Positions 47,137 to 55,042 of a stretch of DNA of 64,000 bases are shown piece after piece. Source of the DNA: CAWKAO01 sp963847665 (GTDB taxonomy: Bacteria > Actinomycetota > Humimicrobiia > Humimicrobiales > Humimicrobiaceae). Numbering within the stretch: the first letter of the stretch is position 1; the number at the start of each line of letters is the position of its first letter. The translations under genes and the position numbers were made by a program. The notes beneath the pieces are model-generated. The model saw only the letters and a program-made list of their open reading frames with translations, did no database searches and was not told where the DNA came from. The DNA lies in the NCBI GenBank assembly GCA_963847665.1, contig CAWKAO010000003.1, forward strand, positions 124,001 through 188,000. The letters are read 5' to 3'.

Positions 47137-48225
47137 ATGAGCGCAAAAAACACCGGCCAGGCCGAGTATCCAAAAGGTAGTGTTGCTGTCTATCTCTCGG
47201 AAGAAAAAATACAGCCTGAACCAGGCTCCGAAGGGTCTGCAATCGGTTCTGGTAACATTTCAGAGGACCGGGTTGTCTATATTATAAAGGAAAGATCTGA
47301 TTTTTATGTCGACGGCATAAGTCATAAATATTATATTCCCGCAGGTGAAAACTTTTTCTGGAACTATAATAGGGACACAAATGGAAAAGTTTATGAAAAT
47401 TTAAAAAATAAAGTTACCCTTGAAGTTCCGAAAATAGAGGGCATATCAATAGATATAGAAAAAATAGAAATAAAAAGCAGGGATTTTTTTGCACTTGATT
47501 CCAGGATAAATTATTTTTTTAAGAATAGTTTTGACATTACACATATAAACAGATCTCTTACTCCCTCTTATGTATTTTTAATATTTTCTTCTATTCTTAT
47601 CCTGCTTTATCCGGCAATTACCAGCAGGGTTTGCTGGCATCGCCGTAAACCAAAGCCAGATAAACCAGTATCTGGAAATCCCCGACATGGACTGCTTTCA
47701 TATAAAAGACCAATAGTGACGATTGCAGTAATAATAATAGTACTACTGTCAGCTTTCTCACTATATTTTATTGGAAATTACATATATACCGTTAAAAGTT
47801 ATGTTGATTCCTATAAAAATTATATTCTGGAAGGAAAACTTGGTGAAACTTACAGGGGTTTTTATGATTTTGAAGATTTTATTGACTGGATAGACGGTAA
47901 TGTTCCGGAGCAGGAAAACATAATAGTGCTGATAAATGGCAGCCCTGTGTACATGATGGCAGAACTGGCCTACAACCTTTATCCGAGGGATATAAAGTTT
48001 ATAGATATAGGAGATAAAGATGATACTGAAATAATATCAGAGATAGAAAGTATCAATAACAACCTTCATTTAGATCAAAATACTCAAATAAATAAAGAAG
48101 CCACACAAACATACTATAAATACATAATCATACTTACTGAAAAGGACATCCCTTCATCAGAAAAACTGGAATTGATCAATAAATACAGACCCACTGGTGG
48201 TTACCTGTTTTTCTTTAACGAATAA
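47137..48225 (+). CDS. Membrane protein of unknown function; real 5' end probably further upstream
   Basis: 362 residues from ATG 47137. Two helices (about 141-162 and 185-209) flank a basic loop, with extracytoplasmic parts on either side. The C-terminal part has YDFEDFIDWIDGNVPEQENI, resembling the soluble region of a GT-C protein. The same frame is open back to 46798 and encodes a good helix (KILFILLCTVVFILFALSCF at about 46905-46965). No ATG, GTG or TTG occurs in that stretch. Either a rare start codon is used or the frame joins the upstream SDR gene through a single extra base near 46850. I kept the first normal start codon. The function is not recognisable. Confidence 0.55.
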   Translation: MSAKNTGQAEYPKGSVAVYLSEEKIQPEPGSEGSAIGSGNISEDRVVYIIKERSDFYVDGISHKYYIPAGENFFWNYNRDTNGKVYENLKNKVTLEVPKIEGISIDIEKIEIKSRDFFALDSRINYFFKNSFDITHINRSLTPSYVFLIFSSILILLYPAITSRVCWHRRKPKPDKPVSGNPRHGLLSYKRPIVTIAVIIIVLLSAFSLYFIGNYIYTVKSYVDSYKNYILEGKLGETYRGFYDFEDFIDWIDGNVPEQENIIVLINGSPVYMMAELAYNLYPRDIKFIDIGDKDDTEIISEIESINNNLHLDQNTQINKEATQTYYKYIIILTEKDIPSSEKLELINKYRPTGGYLFFFNE

Positions 48226-48269
48226 AATAATCAAGTAAAAAACTTTTCAAAATAATATTAATAAATCAA

Positions 48270-48530
48270 ATGTTTGGCCTTTCTGCAGAAGTAAAATTTA
48301 TTGAGGTCCTGGTAAAGGTAAATCTGCAGATCGAGATTATAAAATTTTTTGACCTGCAAAGAATAAATGAGATATTACATAAATATCAAGAACTTAATAT
48401 AGGATTTGTTGATAGTTATATTGTGGCAATAGCAGAAAGACTTAAGGTTAATTGGCTTTTGACTCTTGATAAGAAACATTTCAGCTCAATTGTCCCGCTG
48501 GGATTAGAATATTTTGAAATACTCGTCTAA
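48270..48530 (+). pseudogene. C-terminal remnant of a PIN-domain (VapC-like) toxin
   Basis: 86 residues that match only the second half of a PIN ribonuclease. FDLQRINEILHKYQELNIGF is followed by VDSYIVAIAERLKVNWLLTLDKKHF, which holds the late acidic residues. The first half, with the initial catalytic Asp, is missing, and no antitoxin gene is adjacent. The 44 bases upstream are too short to hold it. Probably inactive. Confidence 0.6.
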
Positions 48531-48537
48531 ATTTATT

Positions 48538-49110
48538 TCAGATTGCACCCCAGCCGCTAAATACTGCCTTGACTGTCAGCATTATTATCTTGAGATCCAG
48601 CAGGAATGAAGCTTCTTCTACATATTTATGGTCATATTTTACTTTTTCCTCTATCGAGATCGCATCACGGCCGCTTATCTGTGCAAGCCCTGTGACTCCC
48701 GGCCTTACCCTATCTACTCCCTTTTCCTTCCTGAGCCTTATAAGTAGTGGTTGATTGTAAAGCGCGGGTCTTGGCCCTACAAAACTCATCTCACCCTTAA
48801 AAATGTTTATCAATTGAGGTATTTCGTCGATGCTCCACCTTCTGAGAAAAACACCGCTTTTCGTATTATAGTTTTCCTGTTCTTTCATCTGATCCGTGGG
48901 TATGTCTGGGGTACCTTCTTTCATGGTCCTGAACTTATTGATCATAAAATAACCACTATTTAGCCCTATCCTCTTTTGCTTGAATATTATTCTTCCGGGT
49001 GAATCAGATCTTATAAGTATGGGGATTATTATCCAGAATGGCAAAAAAAGAATAAAGAGCACTGCTGCAATCAAGACATCAAAACTTCTTTTTGCAAATC
49101 TGTAAAGCAT
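48538..49110 (-). CDS. Polyprenyl-phosphate phosphosugar transferase (initiating bacterial sugar transferase, PglC-like)
   Basis: 190 residues, the small monotopic PGT form. An N-terminal re-entrant helix (about 8-30) leads to SPGRIIFKQKRIGLNSGYF and MINKFRTMKEGT. The catalytic RWSIDEIPQLINIFKGEMS (Asp-Glu pair), FVGPRP and RPGVTGLAQISGRDA follow. It transfers a phosphosugar from a UDP-sugar to undecaprenyl phosphate, the first membrane step of a glycan. The next gene upstream is a FlaA1/PglF-type dehydratase, which would make its UDP-diNAc or 4-keto substrate. ATG 49110 has a TATAAT six bases before it and no ribosome binding site. Confidence 0.88.
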   Translation of the reverse strand: MLYRFAKRSFDVLIAAVLFILFLPFWIIIPILIRSDSPGRIIFKQKRIGLNSGYFMINKFRTMKEGTPDIPTDQMKEQENYNTKSGVFLRRWSIDEIPQLINIFKGEMSFVGPRPALYNQPLLIRLRKEKGVDRVRPGVTGLAQISGRDAISIEEKVKYDHKYVEEASFLLDLKIIMLTVKAVFSGWGAI

Positions 49111-49116
49111 AAGCAG

Positions 49117-49122
49117 ATTATA
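49117..49122 (-). promoter_or_regulatory. -10 box (TATAAT) for a leaderless phosphosugar-transferase mRNA
   Basis: A perfect TATAAT on the minus strand is followed by six bases (CTGCTT) and ATG 49110. Transcription from it would begin at the ATG itself. No ribosome binding site fits in the gap. Confidence 0.45.
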
Positions 49123-49169
49123 GGATAAAAACTTTTAGTATAAAAGAAAAACTGTGTTTAATCGATCTA

Positions 49170-51080
49170 CTACCTGTACCAGATATCTTTTTCATCAAAA
49201 TCGGGGATAAGTCGCCTTATGTCCTTAAAAAGATTGCTGTAATCATATAACTGTATTTCCTTTTCAAGGCTGAAAAGTATATTTATTACTTCATCCTTTG
49301 TAAGCTTTTTGTTGCGTGAATTGCTGTGGGCCTCAAAGATATATTCAAACTCTGTTTTTTTTAATTCTTCACTGTCTGATATTAGTTCTTCGTTCAGCTT
49401 CTCACCATGTTTTGGGCCAGTATAGATTATCTCTATATCTTTACCCGGTTCCATCCCATATAGTTTTATCATATTTGTTGCCAGTTCCAGGATGCTGATG
49501 GGTTCACCCATATCCAGCACATATATCTCTCCACCCTTACCCATTATACATGCCTGGATGACAAGCTGGGCAGATTCAGGGATTGTCATAAAATACCTTT
49601 TCATGTCGGGATGGGTGATCTTTATTGGACCGCCTGATCTTATCTGTTCCTTAAAAAGTGGAACTACACTCCCCCTGCTGCCAAGGACATTACCAAACCG
49701 CACTATCATAAACCTTGTGTTTTTTACTTTTGAGAGCGCCTGCAGATACTTCTCCGCAAGCAGTTTGGATACACCCATGACACTTTTCGGTTTTACTGCC
49801 TTATCGGTTGATAGCATGACAAATCTTTCAACATTATTCTCTATCGAAAGCTGGGCAAGTATCTTTGTGCCTAAAAAATTGTTCTGGACCGCAGATTCTG
49901 GATTTAACTGCATCAGCGACACATGCTTATATGCAGCCGCATGAAAGATTATTGAAGGTCTGTACTTTCTAAATACGGCCTTCATCACCTGCTTATCCCT
50001 GATATCTGCGACTACCGGGACTATCGAACTGAAGCCAAATTCATTGGCCAGTTCCTGCTCAATAAGAAAAAGGTTGTTTTCAGTATTGTCCAGGATTATA
50101 AGTTTTTCTGGGGAAAACCTTATTACCTGCCTGCATATCTCTGAACCTATGGAACCACCTGCCCCGCTTATGAGTATTACCCGGTCCTTCAATCCACTCG
50201 TGACCTGGGAGGTCTTGATATGGATAGGTTCTCTTCCAAGGATATCTTCTATATTTATATCCCTGACCTGGTAAAGATATACTTTTCCATCTATTACTTC
50301 ATAGAGGCTCGGCAATGTCTTACACTCCACACCTAACTCCCTTGCCCTGAAAGCGATCTCTTTTCTCAGCTTTCCTGATGCAGAAGGTACAGCGATTATT
50401 ACTTCATCTACTGATTGTCTCTGAACGATTTCCTCAAGCTGGGATACCGGTGCAAGGACCCGGACCCCATGGATCTGGTGGTTTATCTTGCCGGGGTCGT
50501 CATCGAGAAAACCGGCAGGCAGGTATTCGCTGTTTCTTTGCCTGATCATCTCGCGGACTATCATCTCTCCAGCATCTCCCGCACCTACTATAAGGACTCT
50601 CTTTTTCCTCAAGCCTGGCTTTCCAAACCGTAGTTCATTGAACAACCTCTCCGAAAACCTTGAGATAATGATCAACAGAAGAGTGGTCAAAAAATCTATG
50701 ATCAGGATACTTCTTGGAAAATATGGAAGGCTGAAAGTACCGCCACCAAACCATGGGACAGGCTGGCTCAGCGCATAAAAGACTACCCCCATGACTATGG
50801 TGCTAAGGGCAACAGCTTCCATAATAGCTACCATGTCTTTTATGGATGAATATTTCCAGACCCTCCTGTACATGCCGAAAACAGCAAAAAATATCATTTT
50901 TATCGCAAGGATGATGACCACATAAGTGATTATATAATCACCATACCGGTTGAATACGGCAATACCGGAGCTGAGGTCGAACACACCTCTTAAAAAAAAA
51001 GAAATTATAAAAGAAGAAAATACTATGAGAATATCAAATATGACATGTCTTGTAATATTTAATGCCGAGCTCTTTTTCAT
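49170..51080 (-). CDS. Membrane UDP-GlcNAc 4,6-dehydratase (FlaA1/PglF/CapD type)
   Basis: 636 residues. Four or five helices (about 8-145), then a first Rossmann domain (KRVLIVGAGDAGEMIVREM) and a second catalytic one (ILISGAGGSIGSEICRQV). MLSTDKAVKPKSVMGVSK follows, in which the usual SDR Tyr is Met, normal for this large membrane class. RFGNVLGSRGSVVPLF and KHGEKLNEELIS close it. It converts UDP-GlcNAc to the 4-keto-6-deoxy sugar used for bacillosamine- or FucNAc-type residues. It lies just upstream of the sugar transferase in the same direction. Confidence 0.9.
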   Translation of the reverse strand: MKKSSALNITRHVIFDILIVFSSFIISFFLRGVFDLSSGIAVFNRYGDYIITYVVIILAIKMIFFAVFGMYRRVWKYSSIKDMVAIMEAVALSTIVMGVVFYALSQPVPWFGGGTFSLPYFPRSILIIDFLTTLLLIIISRFSERLFNELRFGKPGLRKKRVLIVGAGDAGEMIVREMIRQRNSEYLPAGFLDDDPGKINHQIHGVRVLAPVSQLEEIVQRQSVDEVIIAVPSASGKLRKEIAFRARELGVECKTLPSLYEVIDGKVYLYQVRDINIEDILGREPIHIKTSQVTSGLKDRVILISGAGGSIGSEICRQVIRFSPEKLIILDNTENNLFLIEQELANEFGFSSIVPVVADIRDKQVMKAVFRKYRPSIIFHAAAYKHVSLMQLNPESAVQNNFLGTKILAQLSIENNVERFVMLSTDKAVKPKSVMGVSKLLAEKYLQALSKVKNTRFMIVRFGNVLGSRGSVVPLFKEQIRSGGPIKITHPDMKRYFMTIPESAQLVIQACIMGKGGEIYVLDMGEPISILELATNMIKLYGMEPGKDIEIIYTGPKHGEKLNEELISDSEELKKTEFEYIFEAHSNSRNKKLTKDEVINILFSLEKEIQLYDYSNLFKDIRRLIPDFDEKDIWYR

Positions 51081-51086
51081 GAAATA

Positions 51087-51095
51087 ATTATAACA
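51087..51095 (-). promoter_or_regulatory. Extended -10 box (TGTTATAAT) for a leaderless FlaA1-type gene mRNA
   Basis: On the minus strand TGT-TATAAT is followed by TATTTC and then ATG 51080. The TG one base before the hexamer is the extended -10 signature, which can work without a -35. The six-base gap leaves no space for a ribosome binding site. Confidence 0.48.
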
Positions 51096-51140
51096 CAGTT
51101 TTTTGTTTACTTAATAACCAGATAAGCATGAAAAAAAGAG

Positions 51141-53189
51141 TTATTTTATAAGATCTTTATAATCACTGCCAAGTATAATAATGACATCGGCACCGCTGTA
51201 GTAATCCTTCCACTTGCTGCTGTATTGTTCCATGGTGATCCCGTCAAAAAGAAGTATAGCCTGCTCTGCGTTTTCAAGCTTGTCACTCTTGTAGATCATT
51301 ATTGTTTCTTTAAAACCGAATTCTTTTGCATTTGCAATATTTACCTGCTTAAAATTATAATTTTTCAGATATTGTTGTGCCTCTGTGGCTGCACCGCTTA
51401 TGCCGCATCCATTATAGACTGTTACCGATGTTTTTTTGATTATGGCATTATCCAGGACAATACCCACATCTATATCTACTTCAAGGGGGATGACTTCCTG
51501 CTGTGAAAACCAGGTTACTGTCTCTTGTACAAGATCATAGGCAAGTACATATCTCCCTGATTGCTGGGGTGCAGTTATTATCATCTCTACCTCCGCAGAC
51601 TCTCCTTGCCTCACATTATTGGGCAGCTCTCCGCTATCAGCATCAAATATTAGCACTTCCCTTGTATCCCTGTTATACCAGTGCACTCCGAGGTCTACTC
51701 TCTTTGAGCCACTGTTTATCCAGTCAAGAAAGCTGTTGTTAGTGACTTTCACTTTTGTTGTAAATACTTCTCCTGCATCGACTTTATTTGGAGTCGTCCC
51801 TCCGTCATCATATGCTGCTGCATAAGATTTTCCGACTGAGACATATTTTTCAAGCGGGGGCACTCCCTGATATGAAAACCAGGTCTTCCCTTCATGTACC
51901 ATGTCTATCTGTAATATGTAATCTCCTGGATCCGGTGGTGATACGATCTCCAAATCGATATTGACAGTATCGCCCGGCAGTACTGTATCATAGGGTAGAA
52001 GGCTTCTCTTGCCGTCAAAGACTATAGCCTTTTTAGAATTGAAGTCCAGCCAGTGGTAGCTGAGGTAAAAAGGATCGACTCCACCCCTTGTCCATTTTGT
52101 GGTGCTTGTATTTTTGACAGTTATCATACAATCAACAGTCTGTTCGGTCCCGAAAGAATCCGGTATGTTTTCTGATCCACCGATGTATTCGACTCCATAC
52201 TTGCTTACTGCCTGGCCAAGGATCACCCTTTCCCACATAGCCCTTGCTTCATCCTTATCAGGTATTTGCACACTCTTTGTGCCGTCTTCTATTAATTCAT
52301 GATAGGTCGGGATGATAGCAGAGCTTATATTGTCTGTCCCAAAATCAAGTGCCGCCCTTGCATATGAAACTATGGTCATGAGGTCCAGGTCCGTACGGGT
52401 GTTTTCGACTATTATATTGAAGTAATCATTTATGTTTGAAACATTTGAAAAATTAAGCTTCTGCCTTACCAGTTCCTTTAAGACATACTGCTGTCTCTGT
52501 ATTCTTCCAATATCTCCGAGTTCAGTTGACCGGCTCCTAGTATAAGCCAGGGCCTGTTCTCCTGTGAAGTGATGGTTGCCTGCAGAAATATATGCCCCTG
52601 TTTTCGGGTCCTCTATCGGTCTGTCGATTGCGACATCCACTCCTCCAAGTTCATCAATGAGTTTGACAAATCCATCAAAGTCTATAGTGATGTAGTGGTT
52701 GATCACGCAATCAAGAAAATCAGATACTGTCTTTATCATAAGTTCTTCTCCCCCTAACGCATAAGCAGCATTTATCTTGTCCTCACCATAACCCGGTATC
52801 TCTACAAGGGTATCTCTTGGAATGGACAATATGACAGCTCTTTTTTCGGAGGGATTTATATGAAGAAGCATTATCGTGTCTGCTCTGCCCCTGTCAGTTT
52901 CTGCATCCCTTGTATCACGGCCGAGAAGAAGTATAGTCACAGGTGCAGTCAGAGTCTCAACAGGGGTCAACACTTTCTTGACTTCAGTAGTCGTACCGGA
53001 ATTAATGGTCTTATTTGCAGTCCCGATATAATAGTAAAAAATACCTGCTGCTACAGCTCCCAGGAATATGACAGTCGAGAAGAAAATGATAAGTACTTTC
53101 TGATAGGTCTTAAGTCTTTTCCACTTGTTTTCTTTTTTATTTTTTATTTTTACGACATTTTTAGTGTCGATATTTTTATTATCATCCAT
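51141..53189 (-). CDS. LytR-CpsA-Psr (LCP) glycan ligase with two inserted Ig-like domains and LytR_C
   Basis: 682 residues. A cytoplasmic basic tail and one helix (about 30-50) precede the LCP catalytic domain (about 80-260). LCP marks are ILLLGRDTRDAETDRGRADT, ILSIPRDTLVEIPG, YTRSRSTELGDIGRIQRQQY and the early GYGEDKINAAYALGG. Two tandem beta-domains follow (about 335-450 and 455-575), both with a conserved W plus YHW or VHWYNR core and ending in TWFSYQG or TWFSQQE, like NBR1-type Ig domains. The last 90 residues are LytR_C (TVYNGCGISGAATEAQQYL). LCP enzymes attach lipid-linked glycans to the wall. The start is ATG 53189; no ribosome binding site is evident. Confidence 0.88.
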   Translation of the reverse strand: MDDNKNIDTKNVVKIKNKKENKWKRLKTYQKVLIIFFSTVIFLGAVAAGIFYYYIGTANKTINSGTTTEVKKVLTPVETLTAPVTILLLGRDTRDAETDRGRADTIMLLHINPSEKRAVILSIPRDTLVEIPGYGEDKINAAYALGGEELMIKTVSDFLDCVINHYITIDFDGFVKLIDELGGVDVAIDRPIEDPKTGAYISAGNHHFTGEQALAYTRSRSTELGDIGRIQRQQYVLKELVRQKLNFSNVSNINDYFNIIVENTRTDLDLMTIVSYARAALDFGTDNISSAIIPTYHELIEDGTKSVQIPDKDEARAMWERVILGQAVSKYGVEYIGGSENIPDSFGTEQTVDCMITVKNTSTTKWTRGGVDPFYLSYHWLDFNSKKAIVFDGKRSLLPYDTVLPGDTVNIDLEIVSPPDPGDYILQIDMVHEGKTWFSYQGVPPLEKYVSVGKSYAAAYDDGGTTPNKVDAGEVFTTKVKVTNNSFLDWINSGSKRVDLGVHWYNRDTREVLIFDADSGELPNNVRQGESAEVEMIITAPQQSGRYVLAYDLVQETVTWFSQQEVIPLEVDIDVGIVLDNAIIKKTSVTVYNGCGISGAATEAQQYLKNYNFKQVNIANAKEFGFKETIMIYKSDKLENAEQAILLFDGITMEQYSSKWKDYYSGADVIIILGSDYKDLIK

Positions 53190-53284
53190 ATAACCAAAAT
53201 AATTTAAAACGGCCTTAGTTTTTTTATTTTAAACAATTCGTAAGTGCTAATGCGCAAACGAAAGGTAATTATATATTTATCAGA

Positions 53285-54577
53285 TTAATTTACAAGTCTT
53301 ATGTCTGCACCGAGAGCTGTGAGTTTGCTATCAAATGATTCATACCCTCTATTTATATGATAAATATCATACACTTCTGTGACTCCTTCTGCGACAAGTC
53401 CCGCAAGCACAAGGGCTGCGCCCGCCCGAAGGTCAAAAGCCTTGACCGGTGCGCCGGATAATCCTTTTACACCTCTTATAACAGCATGATGGCCATCTAT
53501 CTTAATGTCAGTACCCATCCTGTTGAGTTCCTCCACATACATAAAACGGTTCTCAAATACATTTTCTGTGATAACAGAATCTCCATCAGCAACCGATAAT
53601 AAAACCGCTATTATAGGCTGGAGATCTGTAGGAAATCCAGGATAAGGAAGTGTGCTGATATTTACAGATTTTAACCCCTTCAAAGGCCTGCCTGCTATTA
53701 TAGTGTTTTCATCCAGGACCTTTATCTCTACCCCGGCCTCTTCGAGTTTCTGGCAGAATAATTCTATATTTCTATAGATAGCATTTTCAATCACCACTTC
53801 ATCTCCACAGAGTCCGGCAGCAGCCAGGAAGGTCCCTGCTTCTATGCTATCCGGCATGATCTCAAACTCCGTGCCGCCAAGTGCCTCTACCCCGTTTATT
53901 GTGATCCTGTCAGTTCCAGCTCCTGATATCTTTCCGCCCATCGATACCAGAAAGTCTGCAAGCTCTGTTATCTCAGGTTCCCTTGCAGCATTGCTTATCG
54001 TGGTCTGACCTTCTGCAAGGACTGCAGCCATCATCAGGTTTTCTGTGGCTCCTCTTGATGGAAAATCAAGATCGATCTCACTTCCTGTCAGTCTATGCTT
54101 TGCTGCACCCTTTTTACCGGTTTTATCAACAACACTGTTTATATAACCGTGTTCCACAAAATTTTTTGCGCCAAGACATGCAAAACCTTTAAGGTGCAGG
54201 TCTATCTGTCTTGCGCCTATATTGCATCCTCCAGGTATTGCGACTTTGACTTTCCCGAATTTGCTTAAAAGTGGACCTGCTACAAGGACCGAGGCCCTCA
54301 TCTTACGCACCAGTTCATAAGGTGCTTCATAGCTGTTTATCTTTGAAGGATCGATAAGGATAGTATTATTGTTTTCATCAAATACCACATCTGCATTAAT
54401 AGTCCTGAGCACCTCGACCATTGTCCTGACATCCTCGATGTCGGGCACATTTTTAATGACCACTTTTTCATCAGTTATTATTGATGCGGCCATTATCTTC
54501 AGTGCTGAATTCTTTGCACCGCTTATCCTTACTCGACCCGATAATGTCTTGCCGCCATTGATGATGTATTTACCCAT
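53285..54577 (-). CDS. murA: UDP-N-acetylglucosamine 1-carboxyvinyltransferase
   Basis: 430 residues, normal length. First committed step of peptidoglycan synthesis: PEP plus UDP-GlcNAc to enolpyruvyl-UDP-GlcNAc. It opens with YIINGGKTLSGRVRISGAKN (Lys/Asn of the active site). The catalytic loop VAIPGGCNIGARQIDLHLKG has the PEP-reactive Cys at about 118, so it belongs to the fosfomycin-sensitive type. FPTDLQPIIAVLL and FENRFMYVEELNRMG follow. It sits directly after atpC in the same direction, an arrangement I know from several Gram-positive lineages. A likely promoter lies in the 66-base gap. Confidence 0.95.
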   Translation of the reverse strand: MGKYIINGGKTLSGRVRISGAKNSALKIMAASIITDEKVVIKNVPDIEDVRTMVEVLRTINADVVFDENNNTILIDPSKINSYEAPYELVRKMRASVLVAGPLLSKFGKVKVAIPGGCNIGARQIDLHLKGFACLGAKNFVEHGYINSVVDKTGKKGAAKHRLTGSEIDLDFPSRGATENLMMAAVLAEGQTTISNAAREPEITELADFLVSMGGKISGAGTDRITINGVEALGGTEFEIMPDSIEAGTFLAAAGLCGDEVVIENAIYRNIELFCQKLEEAGVEIKVLDENTIIAGRPLKGLKSVNISTLPYPGFPTDLQPIIAVLLSVADGDSVITENVFENRFMYVEELNRMGTDIKIDGHHAVIRGVKGLSGAPVKAFDLRAGAALVLAGLVAEGVTEVYDIYHINRGYESFDSKLTALGADIRLVN

Positions 54578-54617
54578 AATTTTAAAACATGAAATATTTT
54601 TTAATCAAAGCAGAAGT

Positions 54618-54626
54618 ATTATAACA
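54618..54626 (-). promoter_or_regulatory. Extended -10 promoter for murA
   Basis: TGTTATAAT on the minus strand, identical to the box before the FlaA1-type gene, lies about 40 bases before the murA ATG and inside the atpC-murA gap. The TG extension makes it a good sigma-70-type element despite a poor -35. It would let murA be expressed apart from the ATP synthase genes. Confidence 0.42.
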
Positions 54627-54643
54627 AATGAGGTTAAATATGT

Positions 54644-55042
54644 TTACTGTCTTAAGGTTTTAAGTCCAGCTATTGCCTGGACGACTTTACGTGTCTCTTC
54701 GGTTATTTCCTGTGTGATATCGTATTTTTTCTTAAGTTCTTCTATTGTGTCCTGCCTGTTCTCCTCTGTGGTCAACAGTGCATGCTCCGTGAGTATGTTA
54801 GCTTTATCATTTAAAAACTCAAAGAATCCCCTGCAGACTCCCACATAAACTGGTTTTCCTTCGTCTATCAATTTTACTATACCGACTTTTAATTGTGCGA
54901 TTACTGGGAGATGTCTTGGCAGTACTCCAAGCCCTCCGCTCTTTGCAGGAACGCTTACATAATCGACTTTGCCTTCAAAGACCTTGCCTTCTGGAGTTAC
55001 TATTGCGACAGCTATTTTTTTAGCCTGTTTTTCCTCAACCAT
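54644..55042 (-). CDS. atpC: F-type ATP synthase epsilon subunit
   Basis: 132 residues. N-terminal beta-barrel: VAIVTPEGKVFEGKVDYVSV, KSGGLGVLPRHLPVIAQLKV, PVYVGVCRGFFEF. A short helical hairpin with basic and acidic residues follows. Part of the central stalk; it couples rotation and can brake ATP hydrolysis. It overlaps atpD by eight bases with AGGAA before ATG 55042, so it is translationally coupled. Last gene of the operon before murA. Confidence 0.93.
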   Translation of the reverse strand: MVEEKQAKKIAVAIVTPEGKVFEGKVDYVSVPAKSGGLGVLPRHLPVIAQLKVGIVKLIDEGKPVYVGVCRGFFEFLNDKANILTEHALLTTEENRQDTIEELKKKYDITQEITEETRKVVQAIAGLKTLRQ

